Under the pieces are notes generated by a model. That model saw only the letters and a program-made list of their open reading frames with translations. It ran no database searches and was not told the DNA's origin. Below, piece after piece: positions 45,294-57,484 of a stretch of 64,000 nucleotides of DNA (the stretch's first letter is position 1; every line of letters starts with the position of its first letter). A program made the position numbers and the translations under genes. This DNA comes from Stomoxys calcitrans (taxonomy: Eukaryota; Arthropoda; Insecta; Diptera; Muscidae): contig NC_081553.1 in the NCBI RefSeq assembly GCF_963082655.1, positions 47,783,541-47,847,540 of the forward strand, given 5' to 3'.

Positions 45294-45745
45294 ATATCTT
45301 CTTTTTATATATAAAAATCAATTTGTGTTTGTGAGTTCCTTATAGACTCAAAAACGGCTGAACCGATTTTCTTGAAATTTTCACTGATAGTGCATAATTA
45401 CCCCGTGGTGAAAATAGAGTACTACATTTTTTGATATCTTAAGGGGGAGTGGACCCTCCCCCTTTCCTTATTTTTCAAAAACGCCAAATCTCAGAGATGT
45501 GTGTTGTGATTTAAGCGAAATTTTGTGTGCTCTCTTATAGTAACCTACAAACAAAAATTTGGTACCCCAATTTCCCATGAGGTACCTCAAGGGGGGCGCC
45601 CCACCCTAAAACCTACCAAATATATATATATATATATAGACCAATCACCACAATATGGGACTCAAATGAAAGGTATTTAAGATTAGAAAACATATCTGGT
45701 ATACAATTGTCGGACCAAGTATTTGGGGGCTCCCAATTTCTCTTC
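45294..45745 (+). mobile_element. Helitron 5' fragment, head-to-head with the previous block
   Basis: TCTTCTTTTTATATATAAAA, then CAATTTGTGTTTGTGAGTTC and AGACTCAAAAACGGCTGAAC. It is about 450 bp and stops without a 3' end. An AT microsatellite is at 45619-45639. Confidence 0.72.
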
Positions 45746-46316
45746 CCAAACTCGAACTCCCAATTTCTACTGTTAGAGTAGGTGTAGAGCATTATATGGT
45801 CAGCACCGCCCGTCTCTCTTCTATTCTTACTTGTTTGCTTTGTTTTGCTTTGATTTATTTTCACTTGTCTTTATTTTTGGTTCTTTGGAATTGATAACTC
45901 TTAAATGTTGTTTTATTGCGTTAATCAATGAAATTGAATGCGTACCTACGACATATTCTGACGTTGTATATTCGTAGCTACATATTTCGATAATTGCTAA
46001 TTAGTATTGTAACTCGAACCAACAGAACAAAACCATAAATTGAATATTGAAAACTCAAAACTGCATTAAGTTTTGCCGGGCCAAACTTTGGTTACCCATG
46101 AATCATCATTAATGTCATGGGGACGCTACATCCAAGGGTACGCCTACAGCATGCAGCATATAAACTGAAAGCGGTAATGTTAGTATAACTTACACTCGAA
46201 AAAAATAAGTCTTTGTGGGTTAAAAATGAGTTATTAAACTTCGCTCTACCAAAGAATTTTGTTTATGTCGTTTACCAACCGTGTGACCTAGTCACTGAAG
46301 CATAATTTTAAGGAAA
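45746..46316. other. Unclassified DNA with a possible DINE tail remnant
   Basis: TTAAGTTTTGCCGGGCCAAA at 46068-46087 resembles a decayed DINE tail in reverse orientation. The rest is A+T-rich with no gene seen. Confidence 0.45.
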
Positions 46317-46560
46317 AACAAGTAAAAGCGTGCTAAGATCGGCCGGGCCGAATCTTGGGAACCCGCCACCATGGATTCTGCTAAAATTTTATACAAAACA
46401 AATTTAGTGAAGAACATAATTTTATTCTACCGGTATACATGGGAGCTATATCAGGTTATAGACTGATTCGGACTGTATTTGGCACAGTTGTTAGAAGTCA
46501 TAACGGAACACTTTGCGCAAAATTGTATTCAAATCGGGAGATCGGTTTATATAGGAGCTA
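46317..46560 (-). mobile_element. DINE tail and partial array, cut by a Helitron
   Basis: AACAAGTAAAAGCGTGCTAA and CGGCCGGGCCGAATCTTGGG are the reversed tail. Array text follows (GGGAGCTATATCAGGTTATA) and ends at GGAGCTA where CTAG of a Helitron begins. Confidence 0.82.
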
Positions 46561-48236
46561 CTAGCTGAACCGGGCCCGCTCCGTTGCGCCTTCTTTTACT
46601 TTATATGCAACAAAAGTATCCTTTAAATATTTATTTTCGGCAATTAAACAGCCATTTGAGTTTGGATGTTAGATGTACTCCATTCTTAAGAGTCTTTATT
46701 TGAGCCCGATATTCTCATGGGTATTTTGGGAGTAAGAAGGCTCCCAGGGTGGTGGTTGGTGTGGACCCCAAGAAACGTAGTCCCGAAAGTGGGTATGCAT
46801 ACCGTGATCTGCTCCCAAACACCTTCCGTTTAAGTTCCGTGTATGTGCGATTTATGGGTGGGTGCGGGGTGAGTTGGTCCCCAGACACTTGGCCCTGAAA
46901 AAAATATCCGCATCATGCTCTTCTCTCAAATACCATTTATTTTACCCCATACTGCCATTGATGTACTCCCAAATACCTTGTATATGAGTCTCATATTGCC
47001 ATGATCCGTAAATATGTATGTCCGGTTTATGGGTATTTTCGGGTTAAGTTGGTCCCCAAGCAATTGGCCCTGAAAAAAATATCCGCATCGTGCTCTTCTC
47101 TCAAATACCAATTATTTTAACCCCATACAGCCATAGGTTAGAGGTAATGAGGCGTACCCCAAACACTTGGCCCCGAAATTGGTTATCATATTCGTTTTCT
47201 AATCTCAAAAAACCTTCTATTTGGTCGGTAAATTTGTACTCTTGAGGAAGGGGTGGTGGTGCCCCAAATACATGGTCCCACATTTGCTGTTTGTGGGGTA
47301 TTTTTGGAAGGGGTAGACCTCCAGAAAATTGGTCTCGAAACTGGGTATCAACTTTGTGCTCTACTCCTCAATACTTTTCATTTGAGCCCCAAATACACCT
47401 GGTCGGTAAATATGTCTGATTTAGGTGTGTTTTGGGGAGTGGGGTTGTCCCCCAAACACTTAGCACTGAAAATAAATCAGCATCGTGATGTACTCTCATA
47501 TATCTATATATCATTTATTTGAACCCCATATTGACATTGGACTCAAAGTTGCATATCAAATTCGTTTTCTAATCTCAAATACCTTTCATCTAAAATCCTT
47601 ATTGCAAAAGTCAGCAAATACGCCTGCCTTGTGGACAGCTCCACTCTCTTGAGGGCGCAAATTGCCATGGTGAGCATATACTTGGAGGTTGTTATGGGGG
47701 TGGGACGTCCCCAATACTGTTGGTCCCGAATGTTGATATCAGATTCGTGGTCTACTCCAAAATACCTTTCATTTGTAATTATGTCCGGTTGAAGGGTTTT
47801 TTTGTGGGTTGGAGTAGTCCCCCAAGCACTTGGTCCCACATTTGGATATCAGATTTGTATTCTACTCTTAAATACCTTTCATTTGAGTCCCATATTGTCG
47901 TGATTGGTCTATATATATATTTGGTAGGTTTTGGGGTGGGGCAGCCCCCCTAGGTACCCCATCCGAAATTTGGATACCAAATTCTTATTTTTAGGGTACT
48001 AATATATGGGAGCACACAAAATTTCGCTTAAATCTTATCACCCATCTCCGAGATCTGGAGTTTCTGAAAATAAAAGTAAGGGGGAGGGTCCGCTCCCCCT
48101 TCAAATATCAAAAAATTTAGTATCCTATTTTCACCACAGGATCATTATGCAGCATCTTTAAACATTTTAAGAAAATCGGTTCAGCCGTTTTTGAGTCTAT
48201 AAGGAACACACAAACAAACAAACACAAATTGATTTT
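46561..48236 (-). mobile_element. Non-autonomous Helitron, complete at both ends
   Basis: The 3' end CTAGCTGAACCGGGCCCGCT (complement form) is at 46561 and the 5' signature GAGTCTATAAGGAACACACA is at about 48194-48213, ending CACAAATTGATTTT. The 3' end flank is T within GAGCTAT of a DINE unit, i.e. an A|T insertion site. About 11 units, one with an extended GGGTTAAGTTGGTCCCC variant. Confidence 0.85.
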
Positions 48237-50404
48237 TATACCCACCACCGAAGGATGGGGGTATATTCATTTTGTCATTCCGTTTGCAACACATCGAAAT
48301 ATCCATTTCCGAACCTATAAATTATATATATTCTTGATCAGCGTAAAAATCTAAGACGATCTAGACATGTCCGTCCTTCTGTCCGTCTGTCTGTTGAAAT
48401 CACGCTACAGTCTTTAAAAATAGAGATATTGAGCTGAAATTTTGCACAGGTTCTTTTTTTGTCCATAAGCAGGTTAAGTTCGAAGATGGGCAATATCGGA
48501 CTATATCTTGATATAGCCCCCATATAGACAGATCCGCCGATTTAGGGTCTTAGGCCCATAAAAGCCACATTTATTATCCGATTTTGATGAAATTTGGGAC
48601 AGTGAGATGTGTTAGGTCCCTCGACATTCTTCGTCAATTTGGCTCAGATCGGTCCAGATTTGGATATAGCTGCCATATAGACCGATCCTCCGATTTAGGG
48701 TCTTAGGCCTATAAACGCCACATTTATTATCCGATATCGCTGAAATTTGGAACAGTGAGTTGTGTTAGGTCCCTCGACATCCTTCGTTAATTTGGCACAG
48801 ATCGGTCCAGATTTGGATATAGCTGCCATTTAGACCTATCCTCCGATTTAGGGTCTCCAATTTGGTCCAGATCTGTCCAGATTTAGATGTAGCTGTCATA
48901 TTGACCGATCTCTCGACTTAAGGTATTGCGCCTATACAAGGCTCATTTATTATACGATTTCGCTGAAATTTGGGACAGTGAGTTGTGTTAGGTCCCTCGA
49001 CATCCTTCGCCAATTTGGCTCAGTTCGAACCAGATTTCGATATAGCTGCCATATAGACCTCTCCTCCGATTTAGGGTCTTAGGCCCATAAAAGCCACATT
49101 TAGTATCCGATTTCGCTGAAATTTGGGACAGTGAGTTGTGTTAGGTCCCTCGACATCCTTCGCCAATTTGGCTCAGTTCGAACCAGATTCGGATATAGCT
49201 GCCATATAGACCGATCTCTCGATTCAAGGTTTTGGGCCAATAAAGGACCCATTTATTGTCCGATGTCGCCGAAATTTGGGACAGTGAGTTGTGTTAGGTC
49301 CCTCGACACCCTTCGTCAAATTGGCTCAGATCGGTCCAGATTTGGATATAGCTGCCATATAGACCGATCCTCCGATTTAGGGTCTTAGGCCCATGAAAGC
49401 CACATTTACTCTCCGATTTTGCTGAATTTTGGGACAGTGAGTTGTGTTAGGCCCTTCGATATTCTTCGTCAATTTGGCTCAGTTCGGTTCAGATTTGGAT
49501 ATAGCTGCCATATAGACCGATCCTCCGATTCATGGTCTTAGGCCCATAAAAGCCACATTTATTATCCCATTTTGATGAAATTTGGGACAGTGAGTTGTGT
49601 TAGGCCCCTCAATATCCTTCGTCAATTTGGTTTAGATCGGTTCAGATTTGGATATAGCTGCCATATAGACCGATCCTTCGATTTAGGGTCTTAGGCCCAT
49701 AAAAGCCACATTTATTATCTGATTTTGCTGAAATTCGGGACAGTGAGTTGTGTTAGGCCCTTCGATATTCTTCGTCAATTTGGCTCAGTTCGGTCCAGAT
49801 TTGGATATAGCTGCCATATAGACCTCTCCTCCGATTTAGGGTCTTAGGCCTATAAAAGCCACATTTATTATCCGATTTCGCTGAAATTTGGGGTAGTGAG
49901 TTGTGTTAGGTCCCTCGACATCCTACGTCAATTTGGCTCAGTTCGAACCAGATTTGGATATAGCTGCCATATAGACCGATCTCTCGATTCAAGGTTTTGG
50001 GCCAATAAAGGACCCATTTACTGTCCGATGTCGCCGAAATTTGGGACAGTGAGTTGTGTTAGGTCCCTCGACATCCTTCGTCAAATTGGCCCAGATCGGT
50101 CCAGATTCGAATATAGCTGCCATATAGACCGATATCTCGAGTTAAAGTCTTGGCCCCATTAAAGACGCATTTATAATCCGATTTCACAGAAATTTGGCAT
50201 AGTGACTTATGTTAGGCTTTTCGACATTCGTGTCGTATATGGTTCAGATTGTTTTATTTTTGGATATAGCTACTAAAAAAGATCAATATTTTGCTATACA
50301 CAATTGAACAATGACTTGTACTTATTGGTATTTTGTCCAAATTGGAACATATTTCGATATAGCTGCTATGGGGCATTTTTGGGAATGAATTTTTCAACGG
50401 ATTT
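48237..50404 (+). mobile_element. INE-1/DINE-1-like element, about 12 units at exactly 153 bp
   Basis: The head TTATACCCACCACCGAAGGA is followed by TATTCTTGATCAGCGTAAAA and a GTCCGTCTGTCTG tract. The anchor GCTGCCATATAGACC is at 49351, 49504, 49657, 49810, 49963 and 50116, each step 153 bp. The unique pre-tail lies at 50210-50404. The tail itself is replaced by a different DINE piece. Confidence 0.9.
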
Positions 50405-50950
50405 TGACGCTAACTTTCAAAGGAGTGGAGCTAGAAGTGTGAAATTTCACATAATTACTTCTTATTAATGTAGATCGGTGGGGATTGTAAATGGGCCAAA
50501 TCGGTTCACGTTTAGACATAGCTCCCATATAAACCCATCTTTCGAATATACTTCTTGAGCCACTAGAGGGTGCAATTCTTATCCGATTTGGCTGAACTAT
50601 TGTACGAGAACCTTTCCTATGATTTCCAACCGATGTGCCAAATATGGTTCTTATCGCTCTAAAATCTGATATATTGGGTTGCCCAAAAAGTAATTGCGGA
50701 TTTTTCATATAGTCGGCGTTGACAAATTTTTTCACAGCTTGTGACTCTGTAATTGCATTCTTTCTTCTGTCAGTTATCAGCTGTTACTTTTAGCTTGCTT
50801 TAGAAAAAAAGTGTAAAAAAAAATATATGTGATTAAAGTTCATTCTTAGTTTTATTAAAAATGCATTTACTTTCTTTTAAAAAATACGCAATTACTTTTT
50901 GGGCAACCCAATATATAGTCGGCGCCGCTCGACTTTTGCCTTTCCTTACT
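50405..50950 (+). mobile_element. Second DINE fragment, interrupted by MITE
   Basis: GCTAACTTTCAAAGGAGTGG and TTGAGCCACTAGAGGGTGCA are units of another DINE subfamily, joined at about 50405. After the MITE (50674-50911) a tail-like CGCTCGACTTTTGCCTTTCC follows. Confidence 0.7.
50674..50911 (+). mobile_element. Mariner-type MITE, copy 4
   Basis: 238 bp with TTGGGTTGCCCAAAAAGTAA termini, flanked by TATA, inserted in a DINE unit. Confidence 0.95.
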
Positions 50951-51415
50951 GGTTATTAATAAGAAGAAGAAGGATTCCACCACTTGAAATGATCTACTTA
51001 TCCTTTATGATATATTTCTCTTAAGTATTTTTTTTTTTTGTTCACTTGAGAGCCCCACTTTGGATCTGTGAATAAAACTTTGGCAATTCCAACATTACAT
51101 AAATTATAAATTTCGAACGTTGCACAAAATTCACACATATGTTTGTATGTTTCAGGATAGTATTCTCCTATATTGGAATTGAAAGACAGCACCAGATAAA
51201 CACCAAAGTAACGTTAAAATCATATAAATCATATCCCAATAGTCATAAGAGAAGAAAAAGAAAGTCAAGGAGTAAAAAGTGAAAAAAACCGGAAAATTTA
51301 CGCCTCTTGTGCAATGCTTTTGAGTAGAGCATATGTTGCTGATGTTGCTTGCGTTGCATGTTGCAAAAATCAAGAATTATGGCCGGAAAAGATTGGAATA
51401 CATTTAAAAATTATA
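50951..51415. other. Unclassified AT-rich spacer
   Basis: No gene or repeat recognised. Frames at 50998-51373 are A+T-rich and lack motifs. Confidence 0.45.
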
Positions 51416-52430
51416 TAAAAACCAGTAAGGAAGGGCAAAAGTCGGGCAGTGCCGACTTTAAAATACCCTAAACCCACCCTATGGGTACAATGTGGGAGCT
51501 ATATCCAATTCTGAACCAATTTTGATGGACCTCGGCGAATGTTTTCAGATGGGTTATTAAACAATCCGCATCAAATTTCGAGCAATTGACAAATGGGTAA
51601 TGCAAATTACCCAGAATCGGACGAACATATATATGGGAGCTATATCTAAATCTGATACGATTTCGAGCAATCCTTCTCAGATATTGTGGTGGTCGAGAGA
51701 ATCGTTCAACAAATGACCATTTTATTGCATTATTACTGCAAATCGGACGAACATATATATAAGAGCTATATCTAGATCTGAACCGATTTGAAAGAAACTT
51801 CGTAGATAGTGTGGGAGTTGTCAAGGAAAGCGTTGTGGAAAATTTTGGCAAGATTGGTCGATAAAAGCGCTTGCAGCGGCTCTAAAAGTGAAAATCGGAT
51901 GATAATATTGGGTTGCCCAAAAAGTAATTGCGGATTTTTTAAAAGAAAGTAAATGCATTTTTAATAAAACTTAGAATGAACTTTAATCAAATATACTTTT
52001 TTTACACTTTTTTTCTAAAGCAAGCTAAAAGTAACAGCTGATAACTGACAGAAGAAAGAATGCAATTACAGAGTCACAAGCTGTGAAAAAATTTGTCAAC
52101 GCCGACTATATGAAAAATCCGCAATTACTTTTTGGGCAACCCAATAATATATGGTAACTATATCTTTATCTGAGCCGATTTCTATGAAATTCACCAGCAA
52201 TGTCGAGAGTCATAAGAAAATCCTTTCTGCCAAATTCCGAGGGAATCGGTTAACAAATGAGCACTTTATTGCAAAATTTCTCGAAATCGGACGAAAATAT
52301 ATATGGGAGCCACATCTAAATCTGAACCGATTTGGAGGAAACTTCGTAGATATTGTGGTAGTTATCGAGGAAAGCGATTGGTCAATAAATGCGCTTGTAG
52401 TGGCTCTGAAAGTGAAAATCTAAGTGATTC
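51416..52430 (-). mobile_element. Third DINE-like subfamily, tail at left
   Basis: The tail reads CCAGTAAGGAAGGGCAAAAG and holds a hairpin AAAGTCGG-GCAGTG-CCGACTTT at about 51437-51459. Units use GGGAGCTATATCTAAATCTG and AATCGGACGAACATATATAT. A MITE interrupts at 51908-52144. The head is not found. Confidence 0.75.
51908..52144 (-). mobile_element. Mariner-type MITE, copy 5
   Basis: 237 bp, reverse orientation relative to copies 2-4, with full termini and TA on both sides. Confidence 0.95.
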
Positions 52431-54175
52431 TGTAAAGGACTGCCACTCTTACCTAACCTAACCTAGGCTTAAGATCCAAAATCGGCAGATCAGTCTGTAT
52501 GGCAGCTATATCCAGCTATGTGCTGATATAGACCATTTTTAATACGGATTTCACCGAAATCCGGTAATAAATGGCCCTATTATAGGCTAAAGACCCCTAA
52601 AGACCCCTCTAGCTATGTCCGTCCGCCTGTCTGTTGAAATCACGCTACAGTTTTTTTAAAATAGAGATATTGAGCTGAAACTTTGCCAAGATTCTTTTTT
52701 TTTTGTCCATAGGCAGATTAATTTCGAAGATGGGCTGTATCGGACTATATCTTGATATAGCCCCCATTTGGACCTATCCGCCGCTTTAAGGTCTTAGTCC
52801 CATAAAAGCCACATTTATCTGAATTTCATGAAATTTGGGATAGCGTGATGTGTTAGGCACTTCGACATCCTTTTTCAATTTCGCTTCGATGGGTCCAGTT
52901 TGGAATATAGCTGCCATATAGACCGATTTCTCGATTTAAGGTTTTTGGCCCATAAAAAGCGCATTTATTGTCCGATGTCGTCGAAATTTGGGTCAGTGAG
53001 TTGTGTTAGGGCCTTCGATATCTTTATACAATTTGGCCCAGATCGGTGTAGATTCGGATATAGCTGCCATATAGACCGATCTCTCGATTTAAGGTTTTTG
53101 GCCCATAAAAAGCTCATTTATTGTTCGATGTCGTCGAAATTTGGGGCAGTGATTTGTGTTAGGGCCTTTGATATCTTTCTACAATTTGGCCCAGATCGGT
53201 TTAGATTTGGATATAGCTGCCATATAGACCGATCTCTCGATTTAAGGTCTTGGCTCCATAAATGGAGACTTTATTGTCCGATTTCGCCAAAATTTGGTAT
53301 AGTGAATTGTGTTAGGCTCTTCGATATCTTTCTGCAATTTGGCCCAGACCGGTTCAGATTTGAATATAGCTGCCATATAGACCGATCTCTCAATTTAAGG
53401 TCTTGGCCCCTTAAATGCAGCATTTATTGTCCGATTCCGCCGAAATTTGGGATGGTGATTTGTGTTAGGCCACTCGACATCTTTCTGCAATTTGGCTCAG
53501 ATCGGTTCAGATTTGAATGTAACTGCCATATAGACCGATCCCTCGATTTAAGGTCTAGGGCCCATAATTGGAGCATTTGTTGTCCGATTTTGCCAAAATT
53601 TGGGACAGTGAGTTGTGTTAGGCTTTTCGACATACCTCTTTAATCGGCCCAGACAGATTTCTCCATTTATTTATTTCTCGATCTTTAGTGTCACTGTGTC
53701 AAATTTCTGCGAAATCAGGTAATATATGCGGCTTTTATGGGTTCCAGACCCTTAATCGGCAGATCGGTCTATATGGCAGCTATATCTTAATATAGCCTGA
53801 TCTGAACCATATTTAAGCCGGATGTTGGGAGGCTTAAAACAACTCACTATTATGAACTTTAGCTAAATCGGGTAATAAATAAAGCCTTTATGGGATTTGC
53901 ACCCTTAACCGGCAGATCGGTCTATATGACAGCTATATCCAAATATGGTCCGATCTAAACCATATTTAAGTAGGATATTGGGATGATTAAAATAACTCAC
54001 TATTTCAAATTTCAGCGAAATTCGTTAATAAATAAAGCATTTATGGCCCTTAGACCCTCAACCGGCAGATCGGTCTATATGGCAGCTATATCTAAATATA
54101 GTCCGATCTGAACCCTATTTGGGTCGGTTGTCAAGAGACTAACAACAACTCTCTGTTTCAGCGAAATCGGATAAA
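52431..54175. mobile_element. Fused DINE arrays in both orientations
   Basis: A minus-oriented unit lies at 52465-52605. A plus-oriented truncated head is at 52606 (CTATGTCCGTCCGCCTGTCT) with about 6 units to 53650 (anchors near 53218, 53367, 53522). Minus-oriented units then run to 54175. A 247-codon frame at 52900-53643 results from a unit of 153 bp, divisible by three, not from a gene. Confidence 0.8.
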
Positions 54176-54642
54176 AACAGGTAAAAAAGCGTTAAGTTCG
54201 GCCGGGCCGATGACCTTAAGTCGGCGGATCGTTCTATATGGGGGCTATATCAAAGTCCGATATAACCCATCTTCGAACTTAACCTGCATATGGACAAAAA
54301 AATAATCTGTGCAAAGTTTCAGCTCCCATCCTTCTTTGGTGGGTACAAAAAAGCTTTTATGGGCTTCAGACCCTTTTTCGGCAGATCGGTTCAGCAACTT
54401 AAACTGCGTGCAGCAAAAAGTCGTATCTGTGCCAAATTTAAACTCAGTATCTCAACTTTTGAAGGCCGTAGAGTGATTCCAACCGACGGACGGACAGACA
54501 CACGGACATCGTTAAATCGCCTTAGAATTTTACAACGTTCCGAAACTTGTATACTTTGTAGGGTCGAAAATTGATATTTCGATGTGTTGCCAACGGAATG
54601 ACTAAATGAATATACCCCCTATCCTATAGTGGTGGGTATAAA
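54176..54642 (-). mobile_element. Short INE-1/DINE-1-like element with both ends
   Basis: The tail at 54176 (CAGGTAAAAAAGCGTTAAGT, hairpin TTCGGCCGGGCCGA) and the head to 54642 (CCTATAGTGGTGGGTATA in plus form) are about 465 bp apart, with only about one unit between. Confidence 0.78.
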
Positions 54643-54990
54643 AATATGCCAGTGAAAGTGGATATGCGCATAGACGACATACTGGTGAAGTCTAAGAGAT
54701 CGGTCAGATATATAGGGACCCGGTTGGAGGCTAAGCTGACCCATGCAGAGCAAATGGCGCACTCGAAAACAAATGCCGCGAGGATAACGGCACAACTCAG
54801 TTGACTAATGTCAAACATAGATGGGCTTCTCCCGAGCAGGCGAAAACTCTTAATGGAACAGGCAATAGCATCCGCTTAGATGGGAGTGAAATAGGGGGCC
54901 AGACGCTACATACAGCATGCCAAGCGAAATGCCTGCTCTTGGTACAGAGGAAGGCGGCTTTAGGAGTCATATAATTCTACCGGAAGCACA
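54643..54990 (+). pseudogene. Non-LTR reverse transcriptase C-terminal fragment
   Basis: Frame from about 54646: KVDMRIDDILVKSKRSVRYI, then GTRLEAKLTHAEQMAHSKTN, ARITAQLS, stop, LMSNIDGLLPSRRKLLMEQA. This matches the region after the catalytic motif in R1/Jockey-type RTs (family knowledge). Stops at about 54802 and 54879 and frame changes show decay. Confidence 0.75.
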
Positions 54991-55343
54991 GTGGCGGTGA
55001 CCGTAGCCTTTCTGATGGTTCCAATGAACCTACAGGGGTTACTCCTTAGAAACTGATTGCTTTTTTGAAAGAAACCCGAACAGGGGGTAATAGAGACTGA
55101 CTTCACTTGATATTCATTTCGTAAAAAAGGGTCTTTAATGTTTATTTCACGAATATTCCATAAATGGCCCAATACTCACCGCTCTTTAATACGAATTATG
55201 GATCAAAGCAACTGGCTTATGGGTCAGATTATTTATTCAGTTGTGCAGATGGTCCCCCAATGGAAAAAATGTAAATACCTAGGCCCAGTTGAGCATTTGC
55301 ACACACATGCAGCTGCCATTTTAATTCTATGCGCACATATTTG

Positions 55344-55374
<31 letters not shown>

Positions 55375-55789
55375 CATTGCAGCAAATCTGTTCATTGTGG
55401 TATTTTGAGATATGTCCCACATTTGTTTAGGAAAAACCTCCGATGTGACAGTATCGATATTTTCCTAAAATAGCCAAAGGCTTTGGTATTCCATGTGACT
55501 ACTAAAACGGACATCTATCACATAAACTCCCAAAGTGTTTATCTATGGTTGAGAATATTCGGCATACATATATTCAACGATACAAGTGAAAGGAACAATA
55601 GATTGATACCAGGTAGATTAAATAAATTCTTAAATTAAAAAAAAAAAACCTAACAACAAAAGGTCAAAGAAATTTTCTCTACAGACAAGATTTTAGAAAA
55701 ATCTAACTTGAAGAAAAAAATTTTTAAAATGGAATTTCATAAAAATGTCAAAGAACCATTCTTCAAAGACTTATTTTTAGGTTGGGTTC
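54991..55789. other. Unclassified DNA with CA microsatellite
   Basis: A CA run is at about 55345-55369. No supported gene; the frame at 55138-55473 has no recognised domain. Confidence 0.45.
55345..55369. repeat. CA microsatellite
   Basis: Uninterrupted CACACA run. Confidence 0.9.
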
Positions 55790-56759
55790 GGTTTAAGTGG
55801 CATTCCGGCGTTTTTGCCCATTGTGATACACGAATGTCGAGTTTACCTGCCATTACGTCCCAAACCTGCGAGGCGCAAGGCCCATGGGTGAATACAATGC
55901 GTCTTCCAACGTCCCCACATGTGGTAACCCACACATGAGTACCAATTTGATCCCACGTATTTGGACATGTTCACCTCCTTTGTTAGGAGCGGAGCACTAC
56001 CTAAAACTCCTTCCGATCTATGGGTCACGGCACCCGGTTGAAATCGCAACTCCACTCCGAGCTTATGCTCTACCCGCGATTTGAGTACAAACCACAGCCA
56101 CCACATTGCTCCCTACTGGGGCCTCACCATTGTCAGGCTGGAACCGAAGTTCCTGGGGCTCCTGACACCCGTGGTACCAGATTAAAGTCTCCGGTCAGAC
56201 TTCGTAGCCTTAAAAGACTACTACCAGTTGAACCCCAAACAGTTCCGGACTGGTCACCTGGATGAAAAGAATCGCCCTGAGCTCCCGTTGCTCCCTACTG
56301 GGGCCTCACCATTGTCAGGCTGGAACCGAAGTTCCAGTGGCTCCTGAAACCCGTGGTACCAGATAAAAGTCTCCGGTCAGACTTCGTAGCCTTAAAAGAC
56401 TACTACCAGTTGAACCTCAAAAAGTTCCGGACTGGTCACCCGGATGAAAAGAATCGCCCTGAGCCGACCCCAAGACAGCATACAAAAGTATGCATCAAAC
56501 ATACAACGGGACGATATACACAAACACAAACAGGACCCGGCAGCCCTCACGAGCTACGCCACACATATCTGCATCAACATGGGACTTTAAATCAACTCGG
56601 CCACCGTCGCGGGTGATCGAATACAACCACAACAGGTACGGGAACCAACAATGGGCAAACGCCGCTGCATTAACATGGGCAAGGCAGGTGCCAGGCCATT
56701 TCATGCGCAGCACCAAATCACTTGGTGGCGCCAATACAGCAACACCTCGCTATGGATAA
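55790..56759 (-). mobile_element. GC-richer block, probable LINE 3' untranslated region
   Basis: Less A+T-rich than its surroundings and lying just downstream (minus strand) of LINE coding remnants at 56760-57480. It contains a 182-bp tandem duplication. Assignment as LINE 3' UTR is inference from position; no host gene motif is seen in the frames. Confidence 0.5.
56108..56464. repeat. 182-bp tandem duplication, two copies
   Basis: Anchor GCTCCCTACTGGGGCCTCAC at 56108 and 56290. The copies are near-identical to the end GAATCGCCCTGAGC. Confidence 0.9.
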
Positions 56760-57480
56760 CTAGCGTGTATTCATCCCTCCACTAAGTCTAGTCCGCCTTC
56801 TAAGAAATACTTCCCGGCAAAAGGTGGCCAGCCTTGCAATAGTCGTCTCGTCTTCAAGGGCCCTACTGAAATCCCACACCGCCCCGCTCATCCCCATCGC
56901 GCCTAAATCTCTAATGTCTGCATAGTACGGACATTCTGTCAGTACATGCCTCCAGTCCTCAGGTTTCCCACAGTCGCACATATCCTCTGATGCAAAAATG
57001 CATTAAAGGAACCATGTCCCGTCAGTATGAAGCCCAGACTTAGGCCGAAGCCAAAGTTGTGATACAACAGGAACAGGAGAAAGACGATGCCTTCTAGTTC
57101 CTACCATTGAATCATCCAGATCGACGTTAAAAGCTGAACATCCGGTCCCATCCGCTAAATCAGATAAATTCTCAATGACATGAGAACCTAAAGTGGAACT
57201 CCTTCTGTCTGCCAGTGAGGAACAAACACTCAGCAGATGTTCTATGGTCTCTTATTCCTCGACGTTCTCACAGCTCCTCCAAAAGTCGTTTCTTGCAAAC
57301 TTCAGTCTGTCAGCATGTTTTCCCATCAGACTGTGAACTGTTATAACGGACACAATGACTGAGACATCTGTTCTAGCCAGAAACAGCACAGCGTTAGAGC
57401 TCTTTAAGATTATGCCTCATAATTTTGAAATGTTCATAACCCCCACTTTGTGACCATCTATCATTCGCTGCCCTTCAGGC
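56760..57480 (-). pseudogene. Non-LTR retrotransposon C-terminal remnants, probably two elements
   Basis: Nearest the 3' end (56981-56760) the frame reads MCDCGKPEDWRHVLTECPYY, a C-x-C-H-C zinc-knuckle end, preceded in another frame by GFILTGHGSFNAFLHQR (about 57045-56990). Further upstream (57345-57180) lie HADRLKFARNDFWRSC, then ETIEHLLSVCSSLADRR, a second zinc-knuckle end. Two C-terminal ends in tandem imply two fused or nested LINE copies. Frameshifts and a stop after CENVEE show decay. Confidence 0.75.
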
Positions 57481-57484
57481 CTGA

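Noticed and set aside
52900..53643. Open frame of 247 codons, the second longest in the window
   Set aside because: It runs through six DINE units. The unit is 153 bp, divisible by three, so the frame repeats every 51 codons. It has no start context, domain or neighbouring exon.
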